Source: Pyxidicoccus caerfyrddinensis (GTDB taxonomy: Bacteria > Myxococcota > Myxococcia > Myxococcales > Myxococcaceae). From it: a DNA stretch of 64,000 nucleotides. Shown in pieces: positions 8,211 to 16,753 of the stretch. The notes below the pieces were generated by a model that was given only the letters and a program-made list of their open reading frames with translations, was not told where the DNA came from and searched no databases. Position numbers and translations under genes: made by a program. The DNA is taken from NCBI RefSeq assembly GCF_010894405.1, contig NZ_JAAIYA010000017.1:186001-250000 (forward strand), in the 5' to 3' direction. How positions within the stretch are numbered: position 1 is the stretch's first letter; every line of letters starts with the position of its first letter.

Positions 8211-9953
8211 TTAGCAGTCCACCGGCCCTTTCACGCCCGTGACGGTGGCTTCGACTTCCTCACACCCGCCCAGCGTCTTCGCCCCGTTCACCGCGAGTTT
8301 GATGCCCAGCCGCTCTCCCACCTGTACGTCGGTGCTGGTGCGCACCACCACGCCGTCCCGCTGGCGGAAGACCACCGAGTACCCACGCGACATGACCTTC
8401 AACGGACTCAGCGCGTCCAACCGTCCCTCCAGACGCTGGAAACGCCTCTGCGCATCCGCCAGGGCTGCCTGCTGGAGCGCCAGCAACCGCGCCCGGTGCG
8501 CGGCCAGCCGGGCACGCTCCCTCGCCACCCGCGCCGCCGGTGAGGCCCGCTCCAGCCCCAGGTGCGCCGCCGCCAGCGTCGCCTGCCGGGACGCCACACC
8601 CGAGCGCGCCGCCTCCGACAGCCGCATCGCCAGCTTGAACAGGTGAGCCCGCTGCTCGCCCAGCCGCGCCTGGGGCCGCGCCCGCTGCAGGCGCTCGGAC
8701 AGCGTGCGCAGCCCGTCCCGGTGCTCGCGCACCGCGGGCCGCAATACGCGCATCATCGCCTCCACCTGCTCGGACAGGTGCAGGCGCTGGTGGTTGATGG
8801 CGCGCCGCGGGTCTTCCAGCTGCGCCGAGAACTGGCCCAGCTCCTCGCGCAGCTCCAGCACCCGCCGCTCAGTGGCGCGCCGCAGCCGCCCGGCCTGCGT
8901 GGCCAGCGTCAGCTCCAGGTCCGCCAGCACCGGCGCCAGCCGCTCCGCCGCCGCGCTGGGCGTGGGCGCCCGCCAGTCCGCCACGAAGTCGGAGATGGTG
9001 AAGTCGATTTCGTGGCCGATGGCCGACACCACCGGCACCGGCGAGGCGAAGATGGCGCGCGCCACCAGCTCCTCGTTGAACGTCCAGAGGTCCTCCACGG
9101 AGCCTCCGCCGCGAGTCACCACGATGACGTCCACGTCCGTGCGCGACAGCCGCTCGATGGCCCGGGCCACCTCCACCGCGGAGCCCTCGCCCTGCACGCG
9201 CGCGTCCGCCAGCAGCACGCTCTGCCGCGGGTTGCGCGAGTGCAGCACGCGCAGGAAGTCCTGGAGCGCCGCGCCGGTGCGGCTGGTGACGATGCCGATG
9301 CGCCGGGGCAAGAACGGCAGTGGACGCGGCGGGCGCACGCGCCGGTCGCCGATGAGCCCCTCCGCCGCGAGCCGCTCCTTGAGCTGCTCGAAGGCGAGCG
9401 CCAGCGCGCCCTCCCCCACCGGCTCCATCCGCTGGACGATGAGGCTGTAGCGCCCCTGCGGCTCGTAGAGGTCGACGCTGCCCTCGGCCACCACCTCCAT
9501 GCCGTCGCGGAGCATGAAGCGCAGCCGGCCCGCCAGGGACGCCCACACCTTCGTGTCGATGGCGGCGGACGCGTCCTTCAGCGAGAAGTACCAGTGCCCG
9601 CGCGCGTTGGGCCCGCGAAAGCCCGTCACCTCGCCGCGCACGATGACGCGCGCGAAGCGCGACTCCAGCGTCTGCTTCAACTGCCGCGTCAGCTCACCCA
9701 CCGACAGCACCGAGCGCTCGGGCTTCGGCGGCGGCGGAGGCGCGCCCTCCAGCGGCCCCAGCAGCGCCGTGCCGTCCGCGTCCACCGGCGGCGGAGGGGG
9801 CGGCGGCCTGCGGGGCATGGCCACGACGCGGGCCTGGGGCAGGGCCTCCTCGGAGGAAGCCGGGGGGGCCGGAGGCGTGGCGGATGCGCCGAACAAATCC
9901 CCCTGGAAGCCGGGAGGCATGACTGGCGGCGGGCCGCCCCGGGTCTTCTTCAT
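8211..9953 (-). CDS. xseA: Exodeoxyribonuclease VII large subunit with Pro-rich N-terminal extension
   Basis: 580 residues against about 450 in most bacteria. Residues 1-80 are an extra, disordered Pro-rich segment that includes a run of seven prolines and the motif QGDLF at residues 17-21. Then come the OB-fold nucleic-acid-binding domain (about 90-180, WYFSLKDASAAIDTKVW) and the catalytic ExoVII domain with IGIVTSRTGAALQDF, VTRGGGSVEDLW and SAIGHEIDFTISDFVADWRAPTP. A long Arg/Ala-rich coiled coil and C-terminal strand (LSRGYSVV-type, here MSRGYSVVF) end the protein. The ATG at 9953 overlaps the preceding FHA gene stop as ATGA, so xseA is translationally coupled to the Tad-associated FHA gene. 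Confidence 0.95.
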   Translation of the reverse strand: MKKTRGGPPPVMPPGFQGDLFGASATPPAPPASSEEALPQARVVAMPRRPPPPPPPVDADGTALLGPLEGAPPPPPKPERSVLSVGELTRQLKQTLESRFARVIVRGEVTGFRGPNARGHWYFSLKDASAAIDTKVWASLAGRLRFMLRDGMEVVAEGSVDLYEPQGRYSLIVQRMEPVGEGALALAFEQLKERLAAEGLIGDRRVRPPRPLPFLPRRIGIVTSRTGAALQDFLRVLHSRNPRQSVLLADARVQGEGSAVEVARAIERLSRTDVDVIVVTRGGGSVEDLWTFNEELVARAIFASPVPVVSAIGHEIDFTISDFVADWRAPTPSAAAERLAPVLADLELTLATQAGRLRRATERRVLELREELGQFSAQLEDPRRAINHQRLHLSEQVEAMMRVLRPAVREHRDGLRTLSERLQRARPQARLGEQRAHLFKLAMRLSEAARSGVASRQATLAAAHLGLERASPAARVARERARLAAHRARLLALQQAALADAQRRFQRLEGRLDALSPLKVMSRGYSVVFRQRDGVVVRTSTDVQVGERLGIKLAVNGAKTLGGCEEVEATVTGVKGPVDC

Positions 9954-11731
9954 CGCGAGAGCTTCTCGACCCAGGTCTGCGCCTTCTGGTGGTACTCGTC
10001 GTCGGGCGGCGTCATGGCCACCACGTCCTTGAACTTGGGCAGCGCGTCCTCGGGGGCGGAGTCCTTGATGGAGTAGGCGGAGAGGTACAGGTCCTTCGCC
10101 TTGGTCTTCATCTCGCTGATGATGTTGGTGGCGCCGGCATGGCCCGAGTCGGCCTGCAGCGCGCGGCGCGCGTACTCCATGGCGCGGCCCCACTGGCCCG
10201 CCGCCTTCGCCGCGCTGGCGCCCTTGTAGAAGATGGTGGCCGCACGCGTGCCCGCGTTGCGCGCCATCTTGCTGGGCCGGCCGTCGGTGATGTCCTTGTC
10301 CAGCGCCAGGAGCTTCGTCAGGTTCTTGGCGTCCAGGTCCTCCAGCTTCTTGTAGAGGTTGCTGAACTCGTTGATCTGCGCGAGCAGCTTCTTGCACTGG
10401 GGCGTGCGGGCCATGCACGCGTTGAGGATGGCCACCGCGCCGGACGTGTCACCGTCGCGGAAGCGGTCCACGGCCGGCTCCCACGGCTTGGGCGCGGGGC
10501 CCTGGATGACGGGCCTCGGCGCGTCGCGCTGGGTGATGGACTGCACCGCCGCCTCGTTGATGAGCTTCGCGTCGCGGTAGTCGGGCACGGCCACCAGCAC
10601 GTCGTCGGTGATGGCCTTGGCCTCGTCGTACTGGCTGCTGTCCAGCGCCGCGCGCGCCGCCACCGTGCGCTTGCTGGCCGCAGCCGCCAGGTCCCGCTTC
10701 AGCTGGCGCACCGGCTCGTCGAGGAACTGCGTCTTGCCCGTCTTCGCCAGCGCGGCCGAGGCCTTGCCCAGCTCGTTCTTCCCGAGCGCCGCCCGCGCCT
10801 CCTCCAGGCTGCGCTGGATGGGAATCTCCCGCTCCGCGTGCCCGAGGTAGTCCGTCACGCCCGGGTAGTCCGGCGCCTGCGCCTGGAGCTCCTCCAGCTT
10901 CGCCTGCGCCTCAATCCACTTGCCCTCGCGCACCAGGTTCTTCGCGTCCTGGAACAGCGCGCTGAGCGCGTCCCGGCGGGCCTTGGTCTCCATGGCCTTC
11001 GCCAGCTCCACGGCCTGATTGCGGTTGACGTTCATCCGCACCAGCCCCAGGCCGGCGAACAGCACCACCACCACGCCGGCCGCGGCCAGCTTGATGCGCA
11101 TCTTCTTCTTCAGCACTTCGGGGCTCGGCGGCGTGGCGGCCGTGGCGCGCGAGCTGCGCACGCGTCCGCCCTCGGTGCGCGGCGGCGGGCGGGGCGGCAC
11201 CCCGGGTCGGTCACCGGAGCCTCTGGAGCCGCTGGTCGACGGCCGGGGCCGCGAGCCGCTGGGAGGCGCGGAGATGTTCATCGTGGAGTTGGCCACGTCC
11301 TCGAAGCGCAGCTCCGTGTCGCCCAGGGTGATGACGTCGCCGTTGGCCAGCGGCGTCTCGTCGCTGATGACGTCGCCGTTGACCATGGTGCCGTTGCCGG
11401 AGCCCAAATCACTCACCGCCCAGCCCGTGCCCAGCTTGCGCACCATGACGTGCTTGCGGGACACGGACGTGTCGGGGATGCAGATGGGGTTGTCGGTGGC
11501 GCGGCCGATGACGTACTCGCCGTCCTCCAGGGTGAACTCCTCACCCGCCTTGGGGCCAGCGACGCACATGAGTCGCGGACTGGCGGACGCGGGAGCGGGC
11601 CGGCCCGGGGCCGCGCCGGTGGAAGGCCTGCGCGCGGCCGGGCGGGACCCGGTGCCTCCCGAGGGCGACCCGCCGCCGGAAGGCGTTCCGGAAGTGGGCC
11701 TGCGACGCGCCGGAGGGGAACCGTTCGACAT
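9950..11731 (-). CDS. FHA-domain membrane protein with tetratricopeptide-like C-terminus
   Basis: 593 residues. A basic, Ser/Pro-rich N-terminus leads into an FHA domain (about 53-145) with the phosphothreonine-binding signatures VIGRATDNPICI, SVSRKH and GSGNGTMVNG. One membrane helix (about 215-235, VVVVLFAGLGLV) separates it from an alpha-helical, TPR-like region rich in Lys/Ala/Leu. The FHA part faces the cytoplasm and the repeats should face the periplasm. It lies in the same transcription unit as TadB, TadC and a second FHA protein, so it is likely a regulatory or scaffolding part of the Tad-like machine responding to Ser/Thr kinases. Its stop overlaps xseA. The exact role is not known to me. 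Confidence 0.85.
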   Translation of the reverse strand: MSNGSPPARRRPTSGTPSGGGSPSGGTGSRPAARRPSTGAAPGRPAPASASPRLMCVAGPKAGEEFTLEDGEYVIGRATDNPICIPDTSVSRKHVMVRKLGTGWAVSDLGSGNGTMVNGDVISDETPLANGDVITLGDTELRFEDVANSTMNISAPPSGSRPRPSTSGSRGSGDRPGVPPRPPPRTEGGRVRSSRATAATPPSPEVLKKKMRIKLAAAGVVVVLFAGLGLVRMNVNRNQAVELAKAMETKARRDALSALFQDAKNLVREGKWIEAQAKLEELQAQAPDYPGVTDYLGHAEREIPIQRSLEEARAALGKNELGKASAALAKTGKTQFLDEPVRQLKRDLAAAASKRTVAARAALDSSQYDEAKAITDDVLVAVPDYRDAKLINEAAVQSITQRDAPRPVIQGPAPKPWEPAVDRFRDGDTSGAVAILNACMARTPQCKKLLAQINEFSNLYKKLEDLDAKNLTKLLALDKDITDGRPSKMARNAGTRAATIFYKGASAAKAAGQWGRAMEYARRALQADSGHAGATNIISEMKTKAKDLYLSAYSIKDSAPEDALPKFKDVVAMTPPDDEYHQKAQTWVEKLSR

Positions 11732-11767
11732 GGGAATTCACCGACTTCCTACGAGGGGGGCACGGGG

Positions 11768-13246
11768 TTACAGCTCGTGCTCGTAAGCCAACTCCAGCGC
11801 CCGATTGTGGCAGCGATGCTCGGCTGTAGGGAAGCGCCTGCTGACCTCCTGCAGGGCTGCCCGGGCCTTCTTCGCGTTCCGGAACTGTACGCTGCGTTGG
11901 AAATCGAGCATCAGCTGGCTGCACTTGTGGTCGAGCTCGGCTGACACCTGACCAAGCTGGAAGCGCACGTCCTGGTACAGGTCCGGCTTCTCGTCCAGGG
12001 CCTCCAGGGTGAGCCACGCGAAGCGGTACTGCTGCCAGGCCTTGAAGAGGTTCTCCGAGCCAATGGCCCGCGTCTCGTAGAACCGGGCCCCGGCCACCGC
12101 GTACTGGCGCGCCTTCGTCACCAGCTCGTCGCGGGACAGCTCCGGCACGGGGATGATTTCCAGGCGCAGGTTCCACACCCGCCACGACTCGTTGCCGGGC
12201 GGGTTGCGCACGTTGTCGAAGACGACGGTGTTCAGGTCGTTCCGCTTGAGCGAAATGATGGGGAGGATGAACTCCAGCTCGCGCTCCATGGCGCTGGCTG
12301 TGTCCGGCGGCACCCACCCCAGGTTGGCCCCGTTGAGCACCAGCGCCACCTCCTCCTTGGAGATGCCGCTGGCCTGGTAGTGCAGCACCGCCACCGCCCG
12401 CGTGGGCGTGACGAACTGGAACTCGAACGACTTCTGGTCCGGGCGCTCCCACTGCACGCCCTCTCCCAGGCCGAACGAGTCCGGCACCGGGTCCACCCCG
12501 AGCGACAGCGGCTCCGGTCCGCGCCTGCCGGATTTTCCGCCCTCGGGCAGGAACACCCAGCCCAGCGCCCCCAGGCCGCCCGCCAGCACCAGCGCCATGC
12601 CCAGGCCCACCACCACCCGGGCCCCGCGCGACAGCTCGCCCCACCACAGCGCCAGCTGCCCACCCCCGCTGCCGGCCAGCTCGCGGCGGCGGCGGGCGCG
12701 CTCGGCGGCCGTCATCCCCTCGGCGGCGGGCGCGGGCGCCGGACGCGCGGGCACGGAGCGGGCGTCCGCCTTCTCCAGAGCCATCGCCGGAGGCGGCGAG
12801 TCCGCGGGGCGCTGCGGGGTGACGGCGGGGAGCTTTCCGGTGGGGAGGACGTCGGGCGGGCCGTCCAAGGGGCCCCCCAGCGCCGCGGTGCGGCGGATGG
12901 GGCGGGTGGCGTCCTCGTCTCCGTCGGGGGGCACCCAGACGAAGGTGAACTCCACGGGGCCCACGGTGATGCGGTCCCCGTCCCTCAGCTGCTGCTCACC
13001 CGGGAGCAGCGTGCCGTTGAGGGAGGTGCCGTTGGAGCTGCCCACGTCCGCGGCGAAGTACAGCCCCGCGCGCTCGATGATGCGCGCATGCCGACGGGAG
13101 ACGCCGTGGTCGTGCAGCACCAGGTCGTTCTCCGAGGTGCGGCCGATCTTCACCTCGGCCTGCTCGAAGACGAGCTCCCGTCCCTCCTGGAGCCCCTTGG
13201 TGATGGTCAGACGGATAGGCAGGGCAACGACCTCAGGCCAGCTCAC
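11768..13246 (-). CDS. FHA-domain membrane protein
   Basis: 492 residues. The FHA domain is N-terminal (about 12-105: VKIGRTSENDLVL, GVSRRHARI, VGSSNGTSLNG), followed by a Pro/Ala-rich linker. One membrane helix follows (about 215-240, VVVGLGMALVLAGGLGAL), then a periplasmic region that looks beta-rich at first and helical with Cys residues at the end (DHKCSQLM, EHRCHNRAL). It overlaps the end of tadC by 14 bases and precedes the second FHA gene by 36 bases, so the two are co-transcribed with the Tad core. The pair probably links phospho-signalling to Tad function; this is an inference from gene position. Confidence 0.85.
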   Translation of the reverse strand: MSWPEVVALPIRLTITKGLQEGRELVFEQAEVKIGRTSENDLVLHDHGVSRRHARIIERAGLYFAADVGSSNGTSLNGTLLPGEQQLRDGDRITVGPVEFTFVWVPPDGDEDATRPIRRTAALGGPLDGPPDVLPTGKLPAVTPQRPADSPPPAMALEKADARSVPARPAPAPAAEGMTAAERARRRRELAGSGGGQLALWWGELSRGARVVVGLGMALVLAGGLGALGWVFLPEGGKSGRRGPEPLSLGVDPVPDSFGLGEGVQWERPDQKSFEFQFVTPTRAVAVLHYQASGISKEEVALVLNGANLGWVPPDTASAMERELEFILPIISLKRNDLNTVVFDNVRNPPGNESWRVWNLRLEIIPVPELSRDELVTKARQYAVAGARFYETRAIGSENLFKAWQQYRFAWLTLEALDEKPDLYQDVRFQLGQVSAELDHKCSQLMLDFQRSVQFRNAKKARAALQEVSRRFPTAEHRCHNRALELAYEHEL

Positions 13247-14117
13247 CGAAGAAGAACTGGAACACGATGGGCCCGAACAGCACCATGAACACCGTCGGGA
13301 AGATGCAGGCGATGAGCGGGAAGAGCATCTTCACCGGGGCCTCGCCGGCCAGCTTCTCCGCGCGCTGGGTGCGGTCGATGCGCATCTGCGTGGACTGGAT
13401 GCGCAGCACCTTGCCCAGGCTGGTGCCCATCTTGTCCGCCTGGATGAGCGCGGTGACGAACGTCGTCAGCGACGGCAGGTCCACGCGGACGATCATGCTC
13501 TTCATCGCCTCTTCACGCGTCTTGCCCATCTTCAGCTGCTTGAGCACCAGCTGCAGCTCCTCGCGCAGCGGGCCCTGCTTGCCCTTCTCCACCACCTTCG
13601 CCAGCGCCGCGGTGAAGTCCAGGCCCGCTTCCACCGACAGCGTGAGCAGGTCCAGGTTGTAGGGCAGCGCGCGGCTGATCTGCAGGTGGCGCTTCTTCAC
13701 CTGGTCGTTCAGCCACATCAGCGGGTAGTACATACCGAAGAGCGCGAAGACGAGGCACCAGCCCAGGTTCTGGCCCAGGCCGTTGAGCATGAACAGGCCC
13801 ATCAGCAGGCCCACCACGAAGCTCACCTCCTGCAGCGCCATGATGTCCTCGGGCTTGTAGCCCTGAGGCTCACCGGCCTTGATGAGGTTGCGGCGCGCCT
13901 TGGCCTCGTAGCTCGGCCACATGAAGCGGCGGTTCATGGCGCCCAGCCGGCGGATGGCCACGCCACCCGCGCCCTTCATGCCACCGGCCGACTCGTCGCG
14001 CACCTCGGAGAGGAAGCGCTCGAGGAGCGTCTGGTACAGGCCCAGGCCCAGGAACCCGATGGCCCCCGCGAAGAGCAGCGCCGAGCTGCCGACCAGCACT
14101 TGCGTCAGGACATCCAC
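13233..14117 (-). CDS. tadC: TadC-like type II/IV secretion inner-membrane platform protein
   Basis: 294 residues with the type II secretion F (T2SSF) domain near residues 145-270 (RALPYNLDLLTLSVEAGLDF) and membrane helices at the N-terminus, the middle and the C-terminus (LIACIFPTVFMVLFGPIVF). TadC and TadB form the inner-membrane platform on which the TadA ATPase assembles Flp-type pili. The start is GTG at 14117 with GAGGGG six bases upstream. It lies 10 bases after tadB and overlaps the downstream FHA gene. No TadA ATPase is present in the window, so it must be encoded elsewhere. Confidence 0.92.
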   Translation of the reverse strand: MDVLTQVLVGSSALLFAGAIGFLGLGLYQTLLERFLSEVRDESAGGMKGAGGVAIRRLGAMNRRFMWPSYEAKARRNLIKAGEPQGYKPEDIMALQEVSFVVGLLMGLFMLNGLGQNLGWCLVFALFGMYYPLMWLNDQVKKRHLQISRALPYNLDLLTLSVEAGLDFTAALAKVVEKGKQGPLREELQLVLKQLKMGKTREEAMKSMIVRVDLPSLTTFVTALIQADKMGTSLGKVLRIQSTQMRIDRTQRAEKLAGEAPVKMLFPLIACIFPTVFMVLFGPIVFQFFFGELA

Positions 14118-14127
14118 GGTGCACCCC

Positions 14128-14973
14128 TCAGATATCGATGTTGACGATGCGGCGGATGATGAGGATGCCCATGATTTCCATGATGGCGATGATCACCACC
14201 AGGATCCACCCGAAGAGGTGGTTCATCATGGGCTCCATCAGGTCCGGCCGCATGTAGTTGAGCACCATGCCCAGCACCCCGGGCATGGCCGCGACAATCC
14301 ACCCCTGCAGCTTGCCCTGCGAGGTGAGCGCGTCGATCTTGCCTTCCAGGCGGAAGCGCTCGCGGATCACCGTGGAGATGGTCTCGAACATCTCCGCCAT
14401 GTTGCCGCCAAGCTGCCGGGCGATGTTCGTGGACACCACCACCAGCTCCAGGTCGTCGCTGCCCACCCGGCGCCCCATGTTGATGAGCGCCTCTTCCAGG
14501 GGCACGCCCAGCTTCACTTCCTTCACGAAGAGGCCGAACTCCTGGGACAGCGGAGGCATGGCCTCGCGCGCCACGTGCTCGATGGCCTGCGGGAAGGTGA
14601 GGCCCGCCTTGAAGGCGTTGGCCATGGCCTGCAGCGCGTCCACCAGCTGGACGTTGAACTTCTTGATGCGCCGCTTGCGGTAGTGCTTCACCATCAGCAT
14701 CGGCACGAAGAAGCCGAACACCGTGGCGATGACCGCGAGGATGGGGTTGAAGATGATGTACGAGAGGATCCCCAGCAAGCACATGCTCGCGATGTTGAGG
14801 ATCAACATCTGGCGCGGGTCGATGAAGAGGAACATGTCGCTCAAGTCGTTCATCGACTTGGCGACGTAGCGCTCCTGGTACTGCTCGTACGCCTTCGACA
14901 GGACGCTGAAGATCACCAGGCTGAAGAAGAAGACAGACCCGGTGACGAGGAGGAGGACGATTCCGGCGAGCAT
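14128..14973 (-). CDS. tadB: TadB-like inner-membrane platform protein
   Basis: 281 residues. N-terminal helix (IVLLLVTGSVFFFSLVIF), a second helical pair near 60-95, a cytoplasmic T2SSF domain around 105-235 (QLVDALQAMANAFKAGLTFPQAI) and a C-terminal membrane hairpin (FGWILVVIIAIMEIMGILII). It is the paralogous partner of TadC and lies directly upstream of it. It follows cpaB after 36 bases. The pairing and order cpaB-tadB-tadC are the usual Tad arrangement except that the secretin and ATPase genes normally found between cpaB and tadB are absent. Confidence 0.92.
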   Translation of the reverse strand: MLAGIVLLLVTGSVFFFSLVIFSVLSKAYEQYQERYVAKSMNDLSDMFLFIDPRQMLILNIASMCLLGILSYIIFNPILAVIATVFGFFVPMLMVKHYRKRRIKKFNVQLVDALQAMANAFKAGLTFPQAIEHVAREAMPPLSQEFGLFVKEVKLGVPLEEALINMGRRVGSDDLELVVVSTNIARQLGGNMAEMFETISTVIRERFRLEGKIDALTSQGKLQGWIVAAMPGVLGMVLNYMRPDLMEPMMNHLFGWILVVIIAIMEIMGILIIRRIVNIDI

Positions 14974-15009
14974 GGGCGTGGTTCCCTGGAGGACCCGCGT
15001 GGAGCGCCG

Positions 15010-15825
15010 TTACGGCGCTGCCGCGCCCGCGGCCTTCTCCGCGCCGCCCTTGATGATCTGGATGATTTCCCGGCGCTTCTGCTCCAGCACGCGGGTGCGC
15101 TCGCCGGACAGCAGCGTGCTGATGGTGGCGCGGCCGCGCTCCTCGATGAGGTCCACGTCGTCCTCGTTGCGCAGGGTGAGCGTCAGCGCGCCCAGTTCCG
15201 TCGCCAGCACCAGGATTTCCGCCTCTTCCGGCAGCACCATCAGCGAGATGTTGCTGTACTCGCGCTGGTTCTCCGGAATCAGGTTCACGTTCGTGGTGCC
15301 GGTGATCTTGCCGGTGGCCACCACGATGACGTTCTGGAGCAGCGTCACCGCGACGCTCTCGTCCGTCTGCGGATCCCGGAAGGTGCCGATGACGTCCACC
15401 TTGTCGTTGGGGCGGATCCACCCACCGACGGACGTGGTGTTCTTCGCCTCGATGGTGATGGCGCGGGCCTTGCGCTGCACCTTCGTGGACAGGCGCTCGG
15501 CGGCCTTCGTGGTCTCGAACTGGCTCCACAGCAGCGGATCACCCGACTGCAGCGCCACGAGCACCTTCTGGTTCACGACGTAGGAAGCGGAGTCAGGACG
15601 CACCACCGACGAGGTGACGAACTGCTCCGGCACCGAGCGCTGGGAGATCATCTCGAAGGTGATGACCGTGCCCTCGGGGATGTCCTGCGCCGCCACGACG
15701 ACAGGCACCAGGTTCCAACCGCGGCGAACGTCCGCCTCCTTCTTCTTGATGGCGGAATACGCGATGACGCCGGCCAGCAGGCCCAGCACGAGCGCAACGA
15801 CGAGCGGAGTCTTGCCCTTCAGCAT
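15010..15825 (-). CDS. cpaB: CpaB/RcpC-like Flp pilus assembly periplasmic protein
   Basis: 271 residues. One N-terminal membrane anchor (about 8-24, PLVVALVLGLLAGVIAYSA), then an SAF-like domain (VPVVVAAQDIPEGTVIT) and the CpaB region (VGGWIRPNDKVDVIGTF). CpaB proteins connect the inner-membrane platform to the secretin. The ATG at 15825 has GGAGG ten bases upstream. The gene is preceded by a 185-base non-coding leader holding a 15-bp perfect inverted repeat, so the cpaB-tadB-tadC-FHA-FHA unit probably has its own promoter rather than depending on the lipoprotein genes upstream. Confidence 0.9.
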   Translation of the reverse strand: MLKGKTPLVVALVLGLLAGVIAYSAIKKKEADVRRGWNLVPVVVAAQDIPEGTVITFEMISQRSVPEQFVTSSVVRPDSASYVVNQKVLVALQSGDPLLWSQFETTKAAERLSTKVQRKARAITIEAKNTTSVGGWIRPNDKVDVIGTFRDPQTDESVAVTLLQNVIVVATGKITGTTNVNLIPENQREYSNISLMVLPEEAEILVLATELGALTLTLRNEDDVDLIEERGRATISTLLSGERTRVLEQKRREIIQIIKGGAEKAAGAAAP

Positions 15826-15910
15826 GGTTCAGGAACCTCCAAAACGGGGGGTGCCGTTCGGCGGTGAAGTCCAGAGGGGGTGTGCGAGTACAATCCTGCG
15901 CAACAAGCGC

Positions 15911-15990
15911 GAATGGCGCGGGATGTTAGCCGTGCGATACGCCGGGTGTCAAAACCACCTCTCGCGATAGCCCGGCATCCCGCGCCATTC
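15911..15990. repeat. Perfect 15-bp inverted repeat with 50-base spacer in the cpaB leader
   Basis: GAATGGCGCGGGATG at 15911-15925 is exactly reverse-complementary to 15976-15990. Inside the spacer GCCGGG and CCCGGC can also pair, and two similar GCGATA-CCGGG segments lie in the same orientation. The element sits between the upstream lipoprotein gene and cpaB, in the leader of the Tad core genes. It could be a structured 5' leader or a looped operator. No long T-run follows it in the transcribed direction, which argues against a simple terminator. Confidence 0.75.
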
Positions 15991-16010
15991 CGGAAGAAAA
16001 AACCAGGGTG

Positions 16011-16718
16011 CTACAGGTCGGCCAGGTCGGCGCGGTCCCCCGACGTCAGGCCCTTGCTCTCGGTGATGCTGTAGATGGCGTGCTGCACCACGTCGACCTC
16101 CTCTTCCCCCGACACGCGCTTGCCGTCCACCAGGCCCAGCAGCTCCTTCAGGGCCGAGTCGCTGGTGACGGGCCCCATCCGGTAGGGCGTGCCCGTGTCG
16201 TTGGGGAGAAGGGCCTCGTTGAGGCAGTACGTGAAGAGGGGCACCACGTGCGCGCCGGTGTCCACGCCGCCGTCGGGCAGCCCGCCCGGGCCCGGGGGCG
16301 TGGGCGGCACCGTCACGACGACGCGCTCCACCAGCAGGCCGTTCTGGAAGGTCTCCGAGGCGGCGACGATGACGAGGCCCGGCGGGAAGACCACCTCCAC
16401 CGGCCCGCCAGTGGTGTTGCGCAGCGGCACGCAGACCTTCACGAATTCACCCGAGCCATGGCCCGGGGCCCCATTGCCGCAGTCGTCGGTGATGTCGTGC
16501 GCCCCGTACACCGGGCCGCTGACCGCCACGCCCGAAGGCAGGGTGAAGGGGGTGCCCAGGGGGTCTCCCGGGTCGTCTCCCAGGCCGGGCCGGACCTCGT
16601 TCACGCCCGCGTCGGGCGTGTCCGTCCCGTCGTCGCCGTCATCATCCCCGTCGCACGCCAACACGCCCGCCCCCACCGCCGCCGCGACGACCAGCCACTT
16701 CCAGGCCACATGCGCCAT
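16011..16718 (-). CDS. Predicted lipoprotein, paralogue A of a tandem pair
   Basis: 235 residues beginning MAHVAWKWLVV with the lipobox region GVLACDGD, then an Asp/Gly-rich linker. The mature part shares an obvious backbone with the next upstream gene: GTPF-LPSGVAVSG, PLRNTTGGPVEVVFPPGL, QNGLLVERVVVTVPP and a C-terminal AIYSITESKGLT ending in DL. Three Cys in the mature part (CGNG, VCVPL, YCLNE) match the partner. It is probably a surface or periplasmic beta-sandwich protein exported with the Tad-like genes. An upstream extension of the frame overlaps the neighbouring gene and is not used. Function unknown. Confidence 0.82.
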   Translation of the reverse strand: MAHVAWKWLVVAAAVGAGVLACDGDDDGDDGTDTPDAGVNEVRPGLGDDPGDPLGTPFTLPSGVAVSGPVYGAHDITDDCGNGAPGHGSGEFVKVCVPLRNTTGGPVEVVFPPGLVIVAASETFQNGLLVERVVVTVPPTPPGPGGLPDGGVDTGAHVVPLFTYCLNEALLPNDTGTPYRMGPVTSDSALKELLGLVDGKRVSGEEEVDVVQHAIYSITESKGLTSGDRADLADL

Positions 16719-16753
16719 TGCGCGCTCCCTGTCCGTCGTGGACGAGCCATGGA

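Noticed and set aside
15826-16010. Sigma-54 promoter upstream of cpaB
   Set aside because: A GGCAC-like segment exists but the GC element at the right distance does not match.
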